NCBI GenBank assembly: GCA_017399765.1
Contig: JAFQBH010000003.1
Location: forward strand, 1 to 42,029
Length of the DNA: 42,029 nucleotides
Source of the DNA: Oscillospiraceae bacterium
GTDB taxonomy: Bacteria; Bacillota; Clostridia; Oscillospirales; Ruminococcaceae
Direction of reading: 5' to 3'
Shown: one piece after another, positions 1 through 7,860 of the stretch
How the letters are laid out: each line of letters starts with the position of its first letter
Position numbering within the stretch: the stretch's first letter is position 1
Program-made: the position numbers and the translations under genes
The notes under the pieces: generated by a model
Told to the model about the DNA's origin: nothing
Seen by the model: only the letters and a program-made list of their open reading frames with translations
Database searches by the model: none

Positions 1-402
1 GACCGCCACCACGAAAATCCTCTTGATAAAGTTGTTCCGGTGACGGATATAAAGACCCTCAACAGTCTTATTGCCGAAGCGCAGAACGTTTTTGTTGCAG
101 ATTCGGTTTATGCCTATGCTTCGGAACTTGTTGAGGAAACCCGTCATAACGCATATATCCAGCTTGGAATCAGCCCCCGCGGTGCATTGGCGCTTTGCCG
201 TGCCGCAAAGGCTTTTGCCTTCCTTGAAGGCAGGGATTACGCTATTCCCGATGACGTGGAAGCGGTTTTTGGCGACGTTTGCGCCCACAGAATTTTGCTC
301 GAGGCGAAGGCAAGACTTCACGAACTTTCCGCGGAAGAAATTCTTTCGGAAATAACCAAAAAGGTAACCAAACCGGAAATCACGGAGTTTAAAATAAAAT
401 GA
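1..402 (+). CDS. MoxR-family AAA+ ATPase, C-terminal part (cut by window start)
   Basis: The reading frame is open from base 1, so the N-terminal AAA+ core with its Walker motifs lies outside the window. The visible 133 residues match the lid and C-terminal part of MoxR ATPases, including ISPRGALAL and the run around GRDYAIPDDVEAVFGDVCAHRI. MoxR ATPases are thought to act as chaperone-like partners of DUF58 and VWA proteins. The stop TGA overlaps the next start as ATGA, so the gene is translationally coupled to the DUF58 gene that follows, the usual arrangement. Confidence 0.9.
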   Translation, partial: DRHHENPLDKVVPVTDIKTLNSLIAEAQNVFVADSVYAYASELVEETRHNAYIQLGISPRGALALCRAAKAFAFLEGRDYAIPDDVEAVFGDVCAHRILLEAKARLHELSAEEILSEITKKVTKPEITEFKIK

Positions 403-1520
403 AAAAAGAAATTATAAAATCCGCGGTTCTTTTTGCGGTTTTTGAAATTCTGCTCCTCGGGGTTTTTGTTTTGCAGAATTCCGCCTTTGCGCTTTTTGCG
501 TTCCTCGTTTTTCTTTTTCTTGCGGCGGCAAGTTTTGGAACAGCCTTTGCGGTAAAAAACAAAATTTCCGCAAAGGCGATTTTGCCGCCAACCGCGGAAA
601 AAGGAAAAGATTTTGCGGGGGAAATCATTTTTGAAAACGGTTCCGCTTTTCCGGTTTTTAAAGCGCATTGCGAAGTTCTTATAAAAAACAACCTTACCGG
701 AGAGGAAAATACAGTAAACATCTGCCTTTCCGCCATGCCGAAAAGCAAAACCGAAGCGGAATTTGCCCTTTCTTCTAAATTTTGCGGATACCTGACCGCA
801 AAAGTTGAACGGATTTCTCTTACTGATATTTTTGGTTTTCTGCCGGTTGCGGTTAAAAATTTCAGCTCCGCAAAAGGGAAAACCACAGTTTTGCCGGAAA
901 CTTTTGCGCCTGTAATTGTTTTCGGAAAGGTCCTTCCGGTTCCGGAAGACAGCGAGAGCTACGCCCCGGATAAGAAAGGAAACGATTATTCCGAAACTTT
1001 TCAGATTAGGGAATACGCTCCCGGCGACAGCATAAAGCAGATTCACTGGAAGCTTTCGGAAAAGCTTGACAGAACCATAGTCCGTGACCTAAGCCTTCCC
1101 ATTGCGAAAAATATTCTTCTTTTCTGGGATAAAACCGCTACAGCGAATCCCAAAGAAACGGATTCCATGGCGGAGGTGAGCTGTTCCGTTGCCCAAAGCC
1201 TTCTTCGAAGCGGATATGAATTTATGCTGGGTTGGAGCGACCGCGACCGTATTGAAACGGCGGAAATAAAGACCGAGGAAGACCTTCTTGAAGCGATTCC
1301 GAAGATGATAAAGTTTGCCGGAGAAAAACCGGAAGATGATTTTGAAGGCATTTTCGAACATTTCGGAAAAATTATCTTCGTCGCAAAAGAGCCGCCGGAA
1401 AATCTTTTGGCGAATGAAGGCGCAAGCCTTCTTATCTGCGGTAAATCCGCCGCCGGAGCAAATATAATTCCGTTCGGCGCGGAAAGTTATACAGAAGATC
1501 TTGAATTTATGGAGCTTTGA
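399..1520 (+). CDS. DUF58 domain protein, membrane-anchored
   Basis: This 373-residue protein starts with two hydrophobic stretches (about residues 8-25 and 29-50), followed by an extracytoplasmic or peripheral region and then the DUF58 signature near residues 200-230 (REYAPGDSIKQIHWK and RTIVRDLS). DUF58 is a VWA-related fold almost always encoded beside MoxR. The gene overlaps moxR by four bases, and its stop at 1518-1520 nearly touches the transglutaminase start. The three genes form the familiar moxR-DUF58-transglutaminase operon, whose cellular role is not firmly known but is tied to the envelope. Confidence 0.88.
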   Translation: MKKEIIKSAVLFAVFEILLLGVFVLQNSAFALFAFLVFLFLAAASFGTAFAVKNKISAKAILPPTAEKGKDFAGEIIFENGSAFPVFKAHCEVLIKNNLTGEENTVNICLSAMPKSKTEAEFALSSKFCGYLTAKVERISLTDIFGFLPVAVKNFSSAKGKTTVLPETFAPVIVFGKVLPVPEDSESYAPDKKGNDYSETFQIREYAPGDSIKQIHWKLSEKLDRTIVRDLSLPIAKNILLFWDKTATANPKETDSMAEVSCSVAQSLLRSGYEFMLGWSDRDRIETAEIKTEEDLLEAIPKMIKFAGEKPEDDFEGIFEHFGKIIFVAKEPPENLLANEGASLLICGKSAAGANIIPFGAESYTEDLEFMEL

Positions 1521-1521
1521 T

Positions 1522-3696
1522 ATGAAAAAAGAAAGTTCGATAAAAATAAATATTCTGAAAAAAGAAAAAAGCGTTGCGGAACTTTTGGCGGAAGCTCTTG
1601 CGGTTTTTGCCGCCGCAGGAGGTTTTTCCGCAATGCTCATAAAGGCATTCTCCGTCGGAATAAACCCCGCTTTCGGACTTCTGATTGGTGTCGCTGCGGC
1701 AATTTGCGTTTTCTTTTCCGGAAAGAAAACCGGTAAATTTGCACCGCTTGCCGTTTCGGCAATTTGTATTGCGGCGGTGTTCGCTATTCCGGTGCTCAGG
1801 AACGGACTTTTGGTGCTCGGCAATAATCTTCTGGAATTTCTGACCGCCGCCACCGGAAGGATTCATCTCCCTTTTGAGGCTTCGGGAGAAAGTCTGCCTG
1901 TGGTTTCGCTTTTCTTTTTGCTTGTCGCAATCTGCGTTTTGATAAAAAATCCGGTTGTTTTGGCCTTTGTGGGAACTTTGGCCGCGGCCGGTTTGCTCAT
2001 CGGATTTTTGAGCACGGATATATGGTTTCTGCTTTTCCTTTTCGGAATAGCGGGAATTGTGTTCAATGTTTTTCTGCCGTTTTTCGGCAGAAAAACAACC
2101 GCAAAATCCGCGGTTTCGGTTTTTGCGATTCCGGTTGCGTGCGTTTTGATTTGTGCGGTGCTCATAAGTTTTGTTCCGGCGGGATTCGGCGAAAATGTTC
2201 GCTCTTTTGCAGAAAAAACGGTGCACAGCGTTGTTTTTGACAGCAAAACCAACGCAATGCCGGAGGGGGATTTTGAAAATCTTGGTACTTTTGATAAAAA
2301 CGATGCTCCTGCGCTTGAAATTACAATGGAAAAACCGCAGAAACTCTATCTCAAAGGCTTTGTCGGCGAAGTTTATAACGGTTACGGCTGGGAAGAAATC
2401 GAAAACAAAGACCTTGCGAAATATGCAAAGGATTTTTATATCCTCCACCAAAACGGATTTTTCGGCCAGTCGGCGGTTTCTTCCGCTCTGGAAGCAACCG
2501 GAAAACAGGAATATTCTGCCATGAGCATCAAAAATCTTTCCGCGTGCTCAAAAAGAGCGTATCTTCCGTACGCAGTTTCAAATGCAGGTTTTAACAATTT
2601 TGAAATCGGTGACGCGAACACAAATTCCTTTGGCAAAAGCTATGAAACAAGCTGTATTCCCGGCGGACTTTCCGAATGGTACAAGGCGCAGGTGGATCTT
2701 TCAGAAAAGCAGGGCGCCGACGCAATGGCTGATGAGCACCTTGCGAACGAACAGCTTTACCGGGAATTTGTAAAGGCGAATTACCTCGGAATTACCGAAG
2801 AGGCATACGCTGCAATAGACAGAATTTTTGCCGGTTCCGAAGCGGCGACGGCAACGGAAATTATCAGCGAAATTCTTCTTTATCTTGAAAAAGGCGTTAC
2901 ATACGACGAGGATTTTTCCTCAAACGGCGGAACGGATTTTGCGGCTTTCTTCCTTGAAAAATCCGCAAGGGGATATTCCGTCCACTATGCCACCGCGGCG
3001 ACTCTGATGCTCCGCTATTTCGGAATCCCCGCAAGATACGCTGAAGGATATTTCCTTCCGGCAAAAGAAGCGGCAGAATATGAATCCGGAGAAACCATAA
3101 TTCTTACAGAAAATCACGTGCACGCCTGGGCGGAATATTATCTTGAAGGTGTAGGTTGGATTCCATTCGAAGTCACCCCCAGATATATGGATGACGAACT
3201 CGAAAAGGCCGCTTTCAGCACCAACGGCAAAAGTTCAAAACGCTATGAACAGAGCGAGCTTCCGGAAACGAACGTTGAACAGGACCGACCGAAGGACGAT
3301 ATCACAGAGACTGAAAAGGATTATACAGTTCTGATTGCGGTTTCGGTGAGCGTGTTTGCGCTTGCGGTTGTTGCGGCGATTGTTTATGTTATTGTAATGC
3401 GGAAAAAACTTAAAAAAGCGCTTTTGGCTATCGATAACGCCGATAACAAAACCGCCGTTCCTTTGCGTTTTGGTTACGCTGAAAAGCTTTTGGAAAACGC
3501 TGATATTGATGCAAAAAGTTTTGGATATGACGAAGCCTTTGTGATAAACAGAGAAGCACTTTTCAGCGAACACGCAATTTCCGATGAACAGAGGAAAACC
3601 ATTGATGAATACGCGGAAAAGATCCTTGTGGAATGCAAAAACAAATGGAGCCTTTGGGAGAAATTAAAAAACAGATTTGTGAAATTTATATACTAA
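1522..3696 (+). CDS. Membrane transglutaminase-like protein (TgpA type), catalytic Cys replaced by Ser
   Basis: The start ATG at 1522 is chosen over the TTG at 1501 because GGAGC at 1511-1515 precedes it. The 724-residue protein has about six membrane segments in the first 230 residues, an extracellular region with a transglutaminase core, one more membrane segment near residues 610-630, and a cytoplasmic tail. The core has RGYSVHYATAATLMLRYFGI and GIPARYAEGY, then HVHAWAEYY and WIPFEVTP. The family has Cys in the first motif (GYCVHFAT); here codon TCC at 2977-2979 gives Ser486. The His is kept and Glu stands in the Asp position. It may be a non-enzymatic or altered family member. Confidence 0.88.
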   Translation: MKKESSIKINILKKEKSVAELLAEALAVFAAAGGFSAMLIKAFSVGINPAFGLLIGVAAAICVFFSGKKTGKFAPLAVSAICIAAVFAIPVLRNGLLVLGNNLLEFLTAATGRIHLPFEASGESLPVVSLFFLLVAICVLIKNPVVLAFVGTLAAAGLLIGFLSTDIWFLLFLFGIAGIVFNVFLPFFGRKTTAKSAVSVFAIPVACVLICAVLISFVPAGFGENVRSFAEKTVHSVVFDSKTNAMPEGDFENLGTFDKNDAPALEITMEKPQKLYLKGFVGEVYNGYGWEEIENKDLAKYAKDFYILHQNGFFGQSAVSSALEATGKQEYSAMSIKNLSACSKRAYLPYAVSNAGFNNFEIGDANTNSFGKSYETSCIPGGLSEWYKAQVDLSEKQGADAMADEHLANEQLYREFVKANYLGITEEAYAAIDRIFAGSEAATATEIISEILLYLEKGVTYDEDFSSNGGTDFAAFFLEKSARGYSVHYATAATLMLRYFGIPARYAEGYFLPAKEAAEYESGETIILTENHVHAWAEYYLEGVGWIPFEVTPRYMDDELEKAAFSTNGKSSKRYEQSELPETNVEQDRPKDDITETEKDYTVLIAVSVSVFALAVVAAIVYVIVMRKKLKKALLAIDNADNKTAVPLRFGYAEKLLENADIDAKSFGYDEAFVINREALFSEHAISDEQRKTIDEYAEKILVECKNKWSLWEKLKNRFVKFIY

Positions 3697-3702
3697 AAAA
3701 AC

Positions 3703-3735
3703 AAACCCGGACAGTCAGATGCTGCCCGGGTTTTT
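3703..3735 (+). terminator. Rho-independent terminator after the transglutaminase gene
   Basis: AAACCCGG at 3703-3710 pairs with CCGGGTTT at 3726-3733, extended by CAG/CTG across one mismatch, and is followed by a T run. The T run runs directly into the first Fic operator box. Confidence 0.85.
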
Positions 3736-3782
3736 CATCACTCATTTCATCACTCGTTTTTATTGATAAATGAGTGATGAAA
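3733..3782 (+). promoter_or_regulatory. Fic operator: three TTTCATCACTC boxes, two forming a 15-bp inverted repeat
   Basis: TTTCATCACTC occurs at 3733-3743 and 3745-3755, and its reverse complement at 3772-3782. The outer boxes extend to a perfect 15-bp inverted repeat (TTTCATCACTCATTT at 3733-3747, AAATGAGTGATGAAA at 3768-3782). The downstream arm fills the spacer between the -35 and -10 of the Fic promoter, so a bound protein would block RNA polymerase. The likely binder is the Fic protein's own C-terminal winged helix; that is inference. Confidence 0.7.
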
Positions 3783-3791
3783 TGATATAAT
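3763..3791 (+). promoter_or_regulatory. Promoter of the Fic gene
   Basis: TTGATA at 3763-3768 and TATAAT at 3786-3791 are separated by 17 bases. The start codon lies 19 bases further on, with AGGTGA as ribosome site. The operator repeat overlaps both elements. Confidence 0.75.
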
Positions 3792-3810
3792 AACTTTGAG
3801 GTGATCTGTT

Positions 3811-4782
3811 ATGCGCAATAAAAAGCCGCCGTTTGAAATTACAAACGCAATGTTCGATGAAATTACTGAAATTGCAGAGCTTGTGGGACATGTTACCGCA
3901 ACTCAAGGACTTTCCGCTAACCCGACTTTGCGCCGCACAAACAGAATACGCACCATATATTCTTCCCTTGCCATAGAGCAAAATACTCTTAGCCTTGAAC
4001 AGGTTACGGCAGTTCTCAACGGCAAAAAAGTAATTGCTCCGCCGAAGGATATTGCCGAGGTAAAGAATGCCTATGAAATTTACGATATGCTGGATTCTCT
4101 GAATCCGTATTCGGTTGATGATCTCCTTAAAGCTCACGCGGTTATGACAAAAGATCTGGTTGGAGAGTCCGGATGTTTTCGTTCCAGACCTGTTGGCGTT
4201 GTTGATAAAGAAGGTAATGTTCTGCATTTCGGAACGCTTCCTGACTATGTTCCGGGACTTGTTGCAGAACTTTTGGACTGGACTAAAAACAGCGATTTCC
4301 ACATGCTTATAAAAAGCTGCGTTTTCCATTATGAATTGGAACTTATTCATCCTTTTGCGGACGGCAACGGGAGAATCGGACGCCTTTGGCATACTTTATT
4401 GCTGGCGCAATGGAAGCCTATGTTTGCGTGGCTTCCGGTGGAGTCAATAATTCATGATCGCCAGAACGAATATTACAATGCCATAAACCGTTCCAATATG
4501 GAAAGCGAATCTACAGCGTTTATTGTGTTTATGCTTTCTGCAATAAAAGAAGCTTTGATAGAGGCCATACAGACAGCCGGCGCAGCAGAAAATATGTCTG
4601 TAAACGAATTGCGCTGGTATAAAATTGAAAAATTCCTTAAGAAAAACGAAGCCATCACAAATGCCGATGTGCGTGAGATGTTTGATGTTTCCTCCGCAAC
4701 CGCAAACAGGATTTTGACAAAACTGGTTGATGAAGGTAAGATTCAGAAAACAAGAATCGGCAGAAGTTGGGGATATGTGTAA
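3811..4782 (+). CDS. Fic-domain protein (AMPylase type) with N-terminal inhibitory motif and C-terminal winged helix
   Basis: The 323-residue protein carries a complete Fic motif HPFADGNGRIGR at residues 180-191, with catalytic His180 and the phosphate-binding loop intact. An inhibitory helix motif SSLAIEQN at residues 51-58 puts Glu56 where class II Fic proteins hold their autoinhibitory glutamate. The last 60 residues (VNELRWYKIEKFLKKNEAIT onward) look like a winged helix, as in many Fic proteins that bind DNA. Fic enzymes transfer AMP or other nucleotides to target proteins. No antitoxin gene is present, which fits internal inhibition. It has its own promoter, operator and terminator, so it is monocistronic. 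The target is unknown. Confidence 0.9.
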   Translation: MRNKKPPFEITNAMFDEITEIAELVGHVTATQGLSANPTLRRTNRIRTIYSSLAIEQNTLSLEQVTAVLNGKKVIAPPKDIAEVKNAYEIYDMLDSLNPYSVDDLLKAHAVMTKDLVGESGCFRSRPVGVVDKEGNVLHFGTLPDYVPGLVAELLDWTKNSDFHMLIKSCVFHYELELIHPFADGNGRIGRLWHTLLLAQWKPMFAWLPVESIIHDRQNEYYNAINRSNMESESTAFIVFMLSAIKEALIEAIQTAGAAENMSVNELRWYKIEKFLKKNEAITNADVREMFDVSSATANRILTKLVDEGKIQKTRIGRSWGYV

Positions 4783-4830
4783 TAGGTTTTACACGTTGAA
4801 AGCTTGACTGAAGAAAAACTATCAAACAGA

Positions 4831-4866
4831 AAACAACAGCAGATATTATACCTGCTGTTGTTTTTT
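4831..4866. terminator. Bidirectional terminator between fic and the CBASS operon
   Basis: AAACAACAGCAG at 4831-4842 pairs perfectly with CTGCTGTTGTTT at 4852-4863, with a T run on the plus side and an A run on the other. It can end both convergent transcripts. Confidence 0.85.
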
Positions 4867-4874
4867 AATGTCTA

Positions 4875-5771
4875 TTATTTGTCAGATAGCGTTACGGTGT
4901 ATTCTTTGCCAACATTAGGAATTTTCATCAAAAGCCCTTCATTTTCTTGAAGAATTTTAGGGGAATGACTTGCAATACTATCAACTAAATTACCGATTGT
5001 AGTATTAACGCCCAATGAAGATATTTCATCAGCTGTAGCGAAGCAATATTTTTCAGATTCTTGCTTCATTAATTTTTTTAAATCTTTTTCTTGCTCTTCG
5101 GTGAGAATTAACTCTATAACATCAGCAAGAAGAAGTTCATATGTTTTAAAATGGTCACTATATTTAACATCTGTCATATGTCTTCCACAAAAACGATAAG
5201 ATATATAATTCCAATTAACAATCTTCGTATCAATCATTTCCTCCTTGAATTCTCGACTTAAATTCTCAAGGTTTTCGCGGTTAGCTTTTTTATCAAACCT
5301 TTTTACAAATTTTCGTAAATATTTATTTTCCATACGAAGTCTGTAATCATCTCGAGAGGATGCATCTATAGGAATTTTATCATCGTCCTTTATTTGGAAA
5401 AGATTTTTAAGTTGTATTTTTTCACTCTCTTTAAATTTGTATACGCCACCAACCGGTTGAAATTTGCCTGTACCTCGCTCATTTTTTATTAAAAAATACT
5501 TGTCACCTACTTTGATTCTATATAGATAAGCAAAAGAAATACGAATTAATGTTGCATTGTTAATAAATTTACCACGCATTAATTTTCTTTGGGCTTTCTT
5601 CCAATCTAAGGTGTCAGCAAAATCTTGGATACAATGACATAATTCAGGCAAAGATATTCCAAGTACGGCACCTGCTAAACTATTTCCTATAGGCCATGAA
5701 TTAATTTCAAAAATCACTATTATTGCTATCAAAATAAGAGATAAAATCATAATTCCTAAAAATTTAAACAT
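4875..5771 (-). CDS. cap16: CBASS effector, two-TM plus SMODS-associated NUDIX domain (Cap16-like)
   Basis: The ATG at 5771 is preferred over an upstream in-frame TTG because GGAGG, embedded in the end of the cyclase gene, lies 13 bases before it. The 298-residue protein begins with a strong membrane helix (residues 4-22) and a second weaker hydrophobic stretch (about 27-45). A NUDIX-like domain follows at about 75-255, with QPVGGVY near 106-111 and a NUDIX-box core REFKEE at 173-178. This matches the SMODS-associated 2TM-NUDIX family, whose members are thought to bind the cyclic nucleotide signal and then disrupt the membrane. It sits 10 bases downstream of the CD-NTase in the same operon. 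The effector role is inferred from family and context. Confidence 0.82.
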   Translation of the reverse strand: MFKFLGIMILSLILIAIIVIFEINSWPIGNSLAGAVLGISLPELCHCIQDFADTLDWKKAQRKLMRGKFINNATLIRISFAYLYRIKVGDKYFLIKNERGTGKFQPVGGVYKFKESEKIQLKNLFQIKDDDKIPIDASSRDDYRLRMENKYLRKFVKRFDKKANRENLENLSREFKEEMIDTKIVNWNYISYRFCGRHMTDVKYSDHFKTYELLLADVIELILTEEQEKDLKKLMKQESEKYCFATADEISSLGVNTTIGNLVDSIASHSPKILQENEGLLMKIPNVGKEYTVTLSDK

Positions 5772-5781
5772 CTTAGTATTA

Positions 5782-7149
5782 CTACCTCCTTCCAATAGGA
5801 ATGTCTATTCTTTCTTTAGCAACACAGACGTTGTTTTTTATGATATAACATTCAATATAATGATTACCAAAGAAATTTGTATGTTCTATTATACTATTTC
5901 CTTTTTCAAATATTTGTCCTCTAACTTGATTTCTTCTTTCGGCTTCAGGGCCAACATTTTTTACTTTCCAAAAAACTTTATAGGGTTTAGGACAATCCGT
6001 ATATTCAAGTGTACACTTGACTTCAAAATTAAAAGGTAAAAAGTTTTTTAAAAGTTTTAGGATTTCAGATATTGGTTTCGGTCTCCAACCGTTTCCTGTT
6101 ACTATACATGAAGTTTTACAGTTGTATTGTTGTTTTACTGGGAACAAATCATCTATGAATTGCTCTGTATCAGCAAAAGGACGTATGGATTTTGCTGAAT
6201 TTTCAAAAGAATAATCAGATTTTTCTTCTTTCTCTTCATCCCAAAAAGAATGATTAAAAAAGCCATACCAAGCTTGAAGAGCGTCATTTTTAGTACAATC
6301 TTCTTCAAAAAGAACATCCAAATCTTCAAGTTTACTTTTAAGTCTATTTTTCCAGTTGTTCATTTTTTGAATGTCACTATTTCTTGGAGTTAAATCTCTA
6401 CCATTATCTATGGGTGCTATAACCGATGTGCTACTTTCAAGTTGATTTACGATTTCTTTCATTGTGTAATAAAAAAGCTCATCAATGCGGCTATAAGAGT
6501 TTTGAAGTTTTTCATCGCATAATACTGTCTGCAACAATCCACTCGGCATATTTTTCCATGAGTTTCGTGACTTACAAAACATTTTTGAGAGGCGGACTAC
6601 TTTTCGAAGTTTTCCTTTTGAAGAATTGTTTTGTCTTTTAAACCATTCGTTTAATTTTTGGGGAGAACGCTCCGTCCATTCAGATCCAGCGTGTTCATAT
6701 ATCCAACTATCAGAAAGAGAATCATAATGTCTTCTGTAAATAGCAAAATCTATATGGTATCCATCAGCATATTTTATTCTAACACAACTGGTTTTTACTT
6801 CAGGTTCAGCATTAAATTGTTTGGTTTTTCTTTTAAGAGCATTAGCTACTATATTTCTTGCTGAAAGTGCACCTTTGTCTCCGAGATTTGATTTGTCAAA
6901 AATAATTGCTATATCTATATCGTAATCATTGTGTTCGTTTTGAACTACGGTAGACATTGCTACGCTTCCTTGTACACAACTTTCAGCAATGAAATATGAA
7001 GTACCATTTTCATCGTTGTATTCTTTTAAACCATCATTTAAACGCTGAATGTTTAGATCTTTCTTCTTGTATAATTCATTTTTATCATCTTCTGGTAAGA
7101 CAACAAATGATTTGTAAAAAGTATTAAATTTAGAAGATAAATCATACAT
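5782..7149 (-). CDS. CBASS CD-NTase (cGAS/DncV-like nucleotidyltransferase) with AGS-C sensor domain
   Basis: The 455-residue protein has the SMODS nucleotidyltransferase signature: GS at residues 61-62, DID at 77-79, and a third acidic residue in HIDFAIYRR (Asp134). These coordinate the metals for cyclic oligonucleotide synthesis. The last 115 residues, from TGNGWRPKP through FWKVKNVGPEA, NHYIECYII and RIDIPIG, match the AGS-C sensor domain. No Cap2 (E1/E2) or Cap3 (JAB) gene follows, so this is a minimal type I CBASS. A hairpin-overlapped promoter precedes it. Base composition is far more AT-rich than the flanking genes, indicating acquisition. The product nucleotide cannot be told from sequence alone. 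Confidence 0.88.
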   Translation of the reverse strand: MYDLSSKFNTFYKSFVVLPEDDKNELYKKKDLNIQRLNDGLKEYNDENGTSYFIAESCVQGSVAMSTVVQNEHNDYDIDIAIIFDKSNLGDKGALSARNIVANALKRKTKQFNAEPEVKTSCVRIKYADGYHIDFAIYRRHYDSLSDSWIYEHAGSEWTERSPQKLNEWFKRQNNSSKGKLRKVVRLSKMFCKSRNSWKNMPSGLLQTVLCDEKLQNSYSRIDELFYYTMKEIVNQLESSTSVIAPIDNGRDLTPRNSDIQKMNNWKNRLKSKLEDLDVLFEEDCTKNDALQAWYGFFNHSFWDEEKEEKSDYSFENSAKSIRPFADTEQFIDDLFPVKQQYNCKTSCIVTGNGWRPKPISEILKLLKNFLPFNFEVKCTLEYTDCPKPYKVFWKVKNVGPEAERRNQVRGQIFEKGNSIIEHTNFFGNHYIECYIIKNNVCVAKERIDIPIGRR

Positions 7150-7198
7150 TAAACGCTTTCCCCCAAAAAAGAATACAAATTCTTAGTATCTAAAAAAT

Positions 7199-7227
7199 AT
7201 TATAATTTAAAAACCTTATATTTTCAA
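7199..7227 (-). promoter_or_regulatory. Promoter of the CBASS operon
   Basis: On the minus strand TTGAAA (7222-7227) and TATAAT (7199-7204) are 17 bases apart, and the -10 lies 49 bases before the cyclase ATG. GGGGGAAAG before the ATG serves as ribosome site. Confidence 0.7.
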
Positions 7228-7250
7228 TATAATTAAAAATATAAGGTTTT
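7210..7250. repeat. 15-bp perfect inverted repeat over the CBASS promoter
   Basis: AAAACCTTATATTTT at 7210-7224 and its exact complement at 7236-7250 are separated by 11 bases. The left arm covers the promoter spacer and part of the -35. It may be a repressor operator or the end of a transcript coming from tnpV; no protein binding to it is identifiable. Confidence 0.6.
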
Positions 7251-7281
7251 ATCCTTATCTAAATCAATTAAAGCTTTTTTA

Positions 7282-7665
7282 TTAAAACATTTCTCTCCGT
7301 ATAATCTCCTCCACCCTATTTCTAATATTGTTCATTCTTCCGACCCATTCCATCTGATTTTGCTCTTTGAGGGCTTCGTTTACACCTTCCAGCTCCGCCA
7401 TTTGTTTTATAAGCATCTCTTCCATAGAGTGAGCACGCTCGTCAATTTCAGCAAGGTGAGCGTTCAGCTTTCCGGTTGTGAGAAGATTCGTATATAGAAT
7501 TTTGCGGTGATCTTTGATGTAGCTCAGGTATCTCATGCCCCAGATTCCAATTTCACATTCTTCTTCGGCAGGTTTTAAATCCGGAAGGTAGTAATCTCCA
7601 TGAAGTGTGTAGCTGATTCCGGTCCTTTCATTGGTATAATGTTCTGCAAGTTTTTCTGTTTTCAT
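7282..7665 (-). CDS. tnpV: TnpV family transposon-encoded protein
   Basis: The 127-residue protein matches the TnpV family along its whole length: GDYYLPDLKPAEE, IGIWGMRYLSYIKDHR, LTTGKLNAHLAEID and MEWVGRMNNIRNRVEEII. TnpV proteins are found on mobile elements of gut Firmicutes; their function is unknown. The ATG is preceded by GAAAGGATG. It lies at the left edge of the recognisable integrative element and directly upstream of the CBASS cargo, in the same direction. Confidence 0.85.
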   Translation of the reverse strand: MKTEKLAEHYTNERTGISYTLHGDYYLPDLKPAEEECEIGIWGMRYLSYIKDHRKILYTNLLTTGKLNAHLAEIDERAHSMEEMLIKQMAELEGVNEALKEQNQMEWVGRMNNIRNRVEEIIRREMF

Positions 7666-7694
7666 TCTGATTCCATCCTTTCTTTTTTAGGGGT

Positions 7695-7847
7695 TACAGG
7701 GGATTTTACCCTGTGATACTGCGTTTTGTCCCCAAAACGCGATGCTTGCAAAGATTGCACAAAATATTCTCACTTAAATAATCACCGGCTGAAAAAAGGA
7801 AGGTTGCAAGGTTGCAAGTTTCTAAAAACCTGCAATGTTGCAACCTT
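7695..7847. repeat. Cluster of hairpins and TTGCA repeats between tnpV and the RecA-like ATPase gene
   Basis: The gap holds TTACAGGG...CCCTGTGA (7694-7716), a GCGTTTTG/CAAAACGC hairpin with four-base loop (7721-7740), and a tandem GGTTGCAA repeat (AAGGTTGCAAGGTTGCAAG, from 7800) whose first unit forms an inverted repeat AAGGTTGCAA (7800-7809) / TTGCAACCTT (7838-7847). Further TTGCA cores occur at about 7744-7760. Such clustering suits a replication or transfer origin, or a transcript end. No function is proven. Confidence 0.45.
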
Positions 7848-7860
7848 GATTTTAATCTTT

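Noticed and set aside
318-1046. 242-codon minus-strand ORF opposite the DUF58 gene
   Set aside because: Basic, Phe/Lys-rich mirror frame; the plus-strand gene is well supported.
3697-3810. Antitoxin gene for the Fic protein
   Set aside because: No open frame with a ribosome site lies beside fic; inhibition appears internal.
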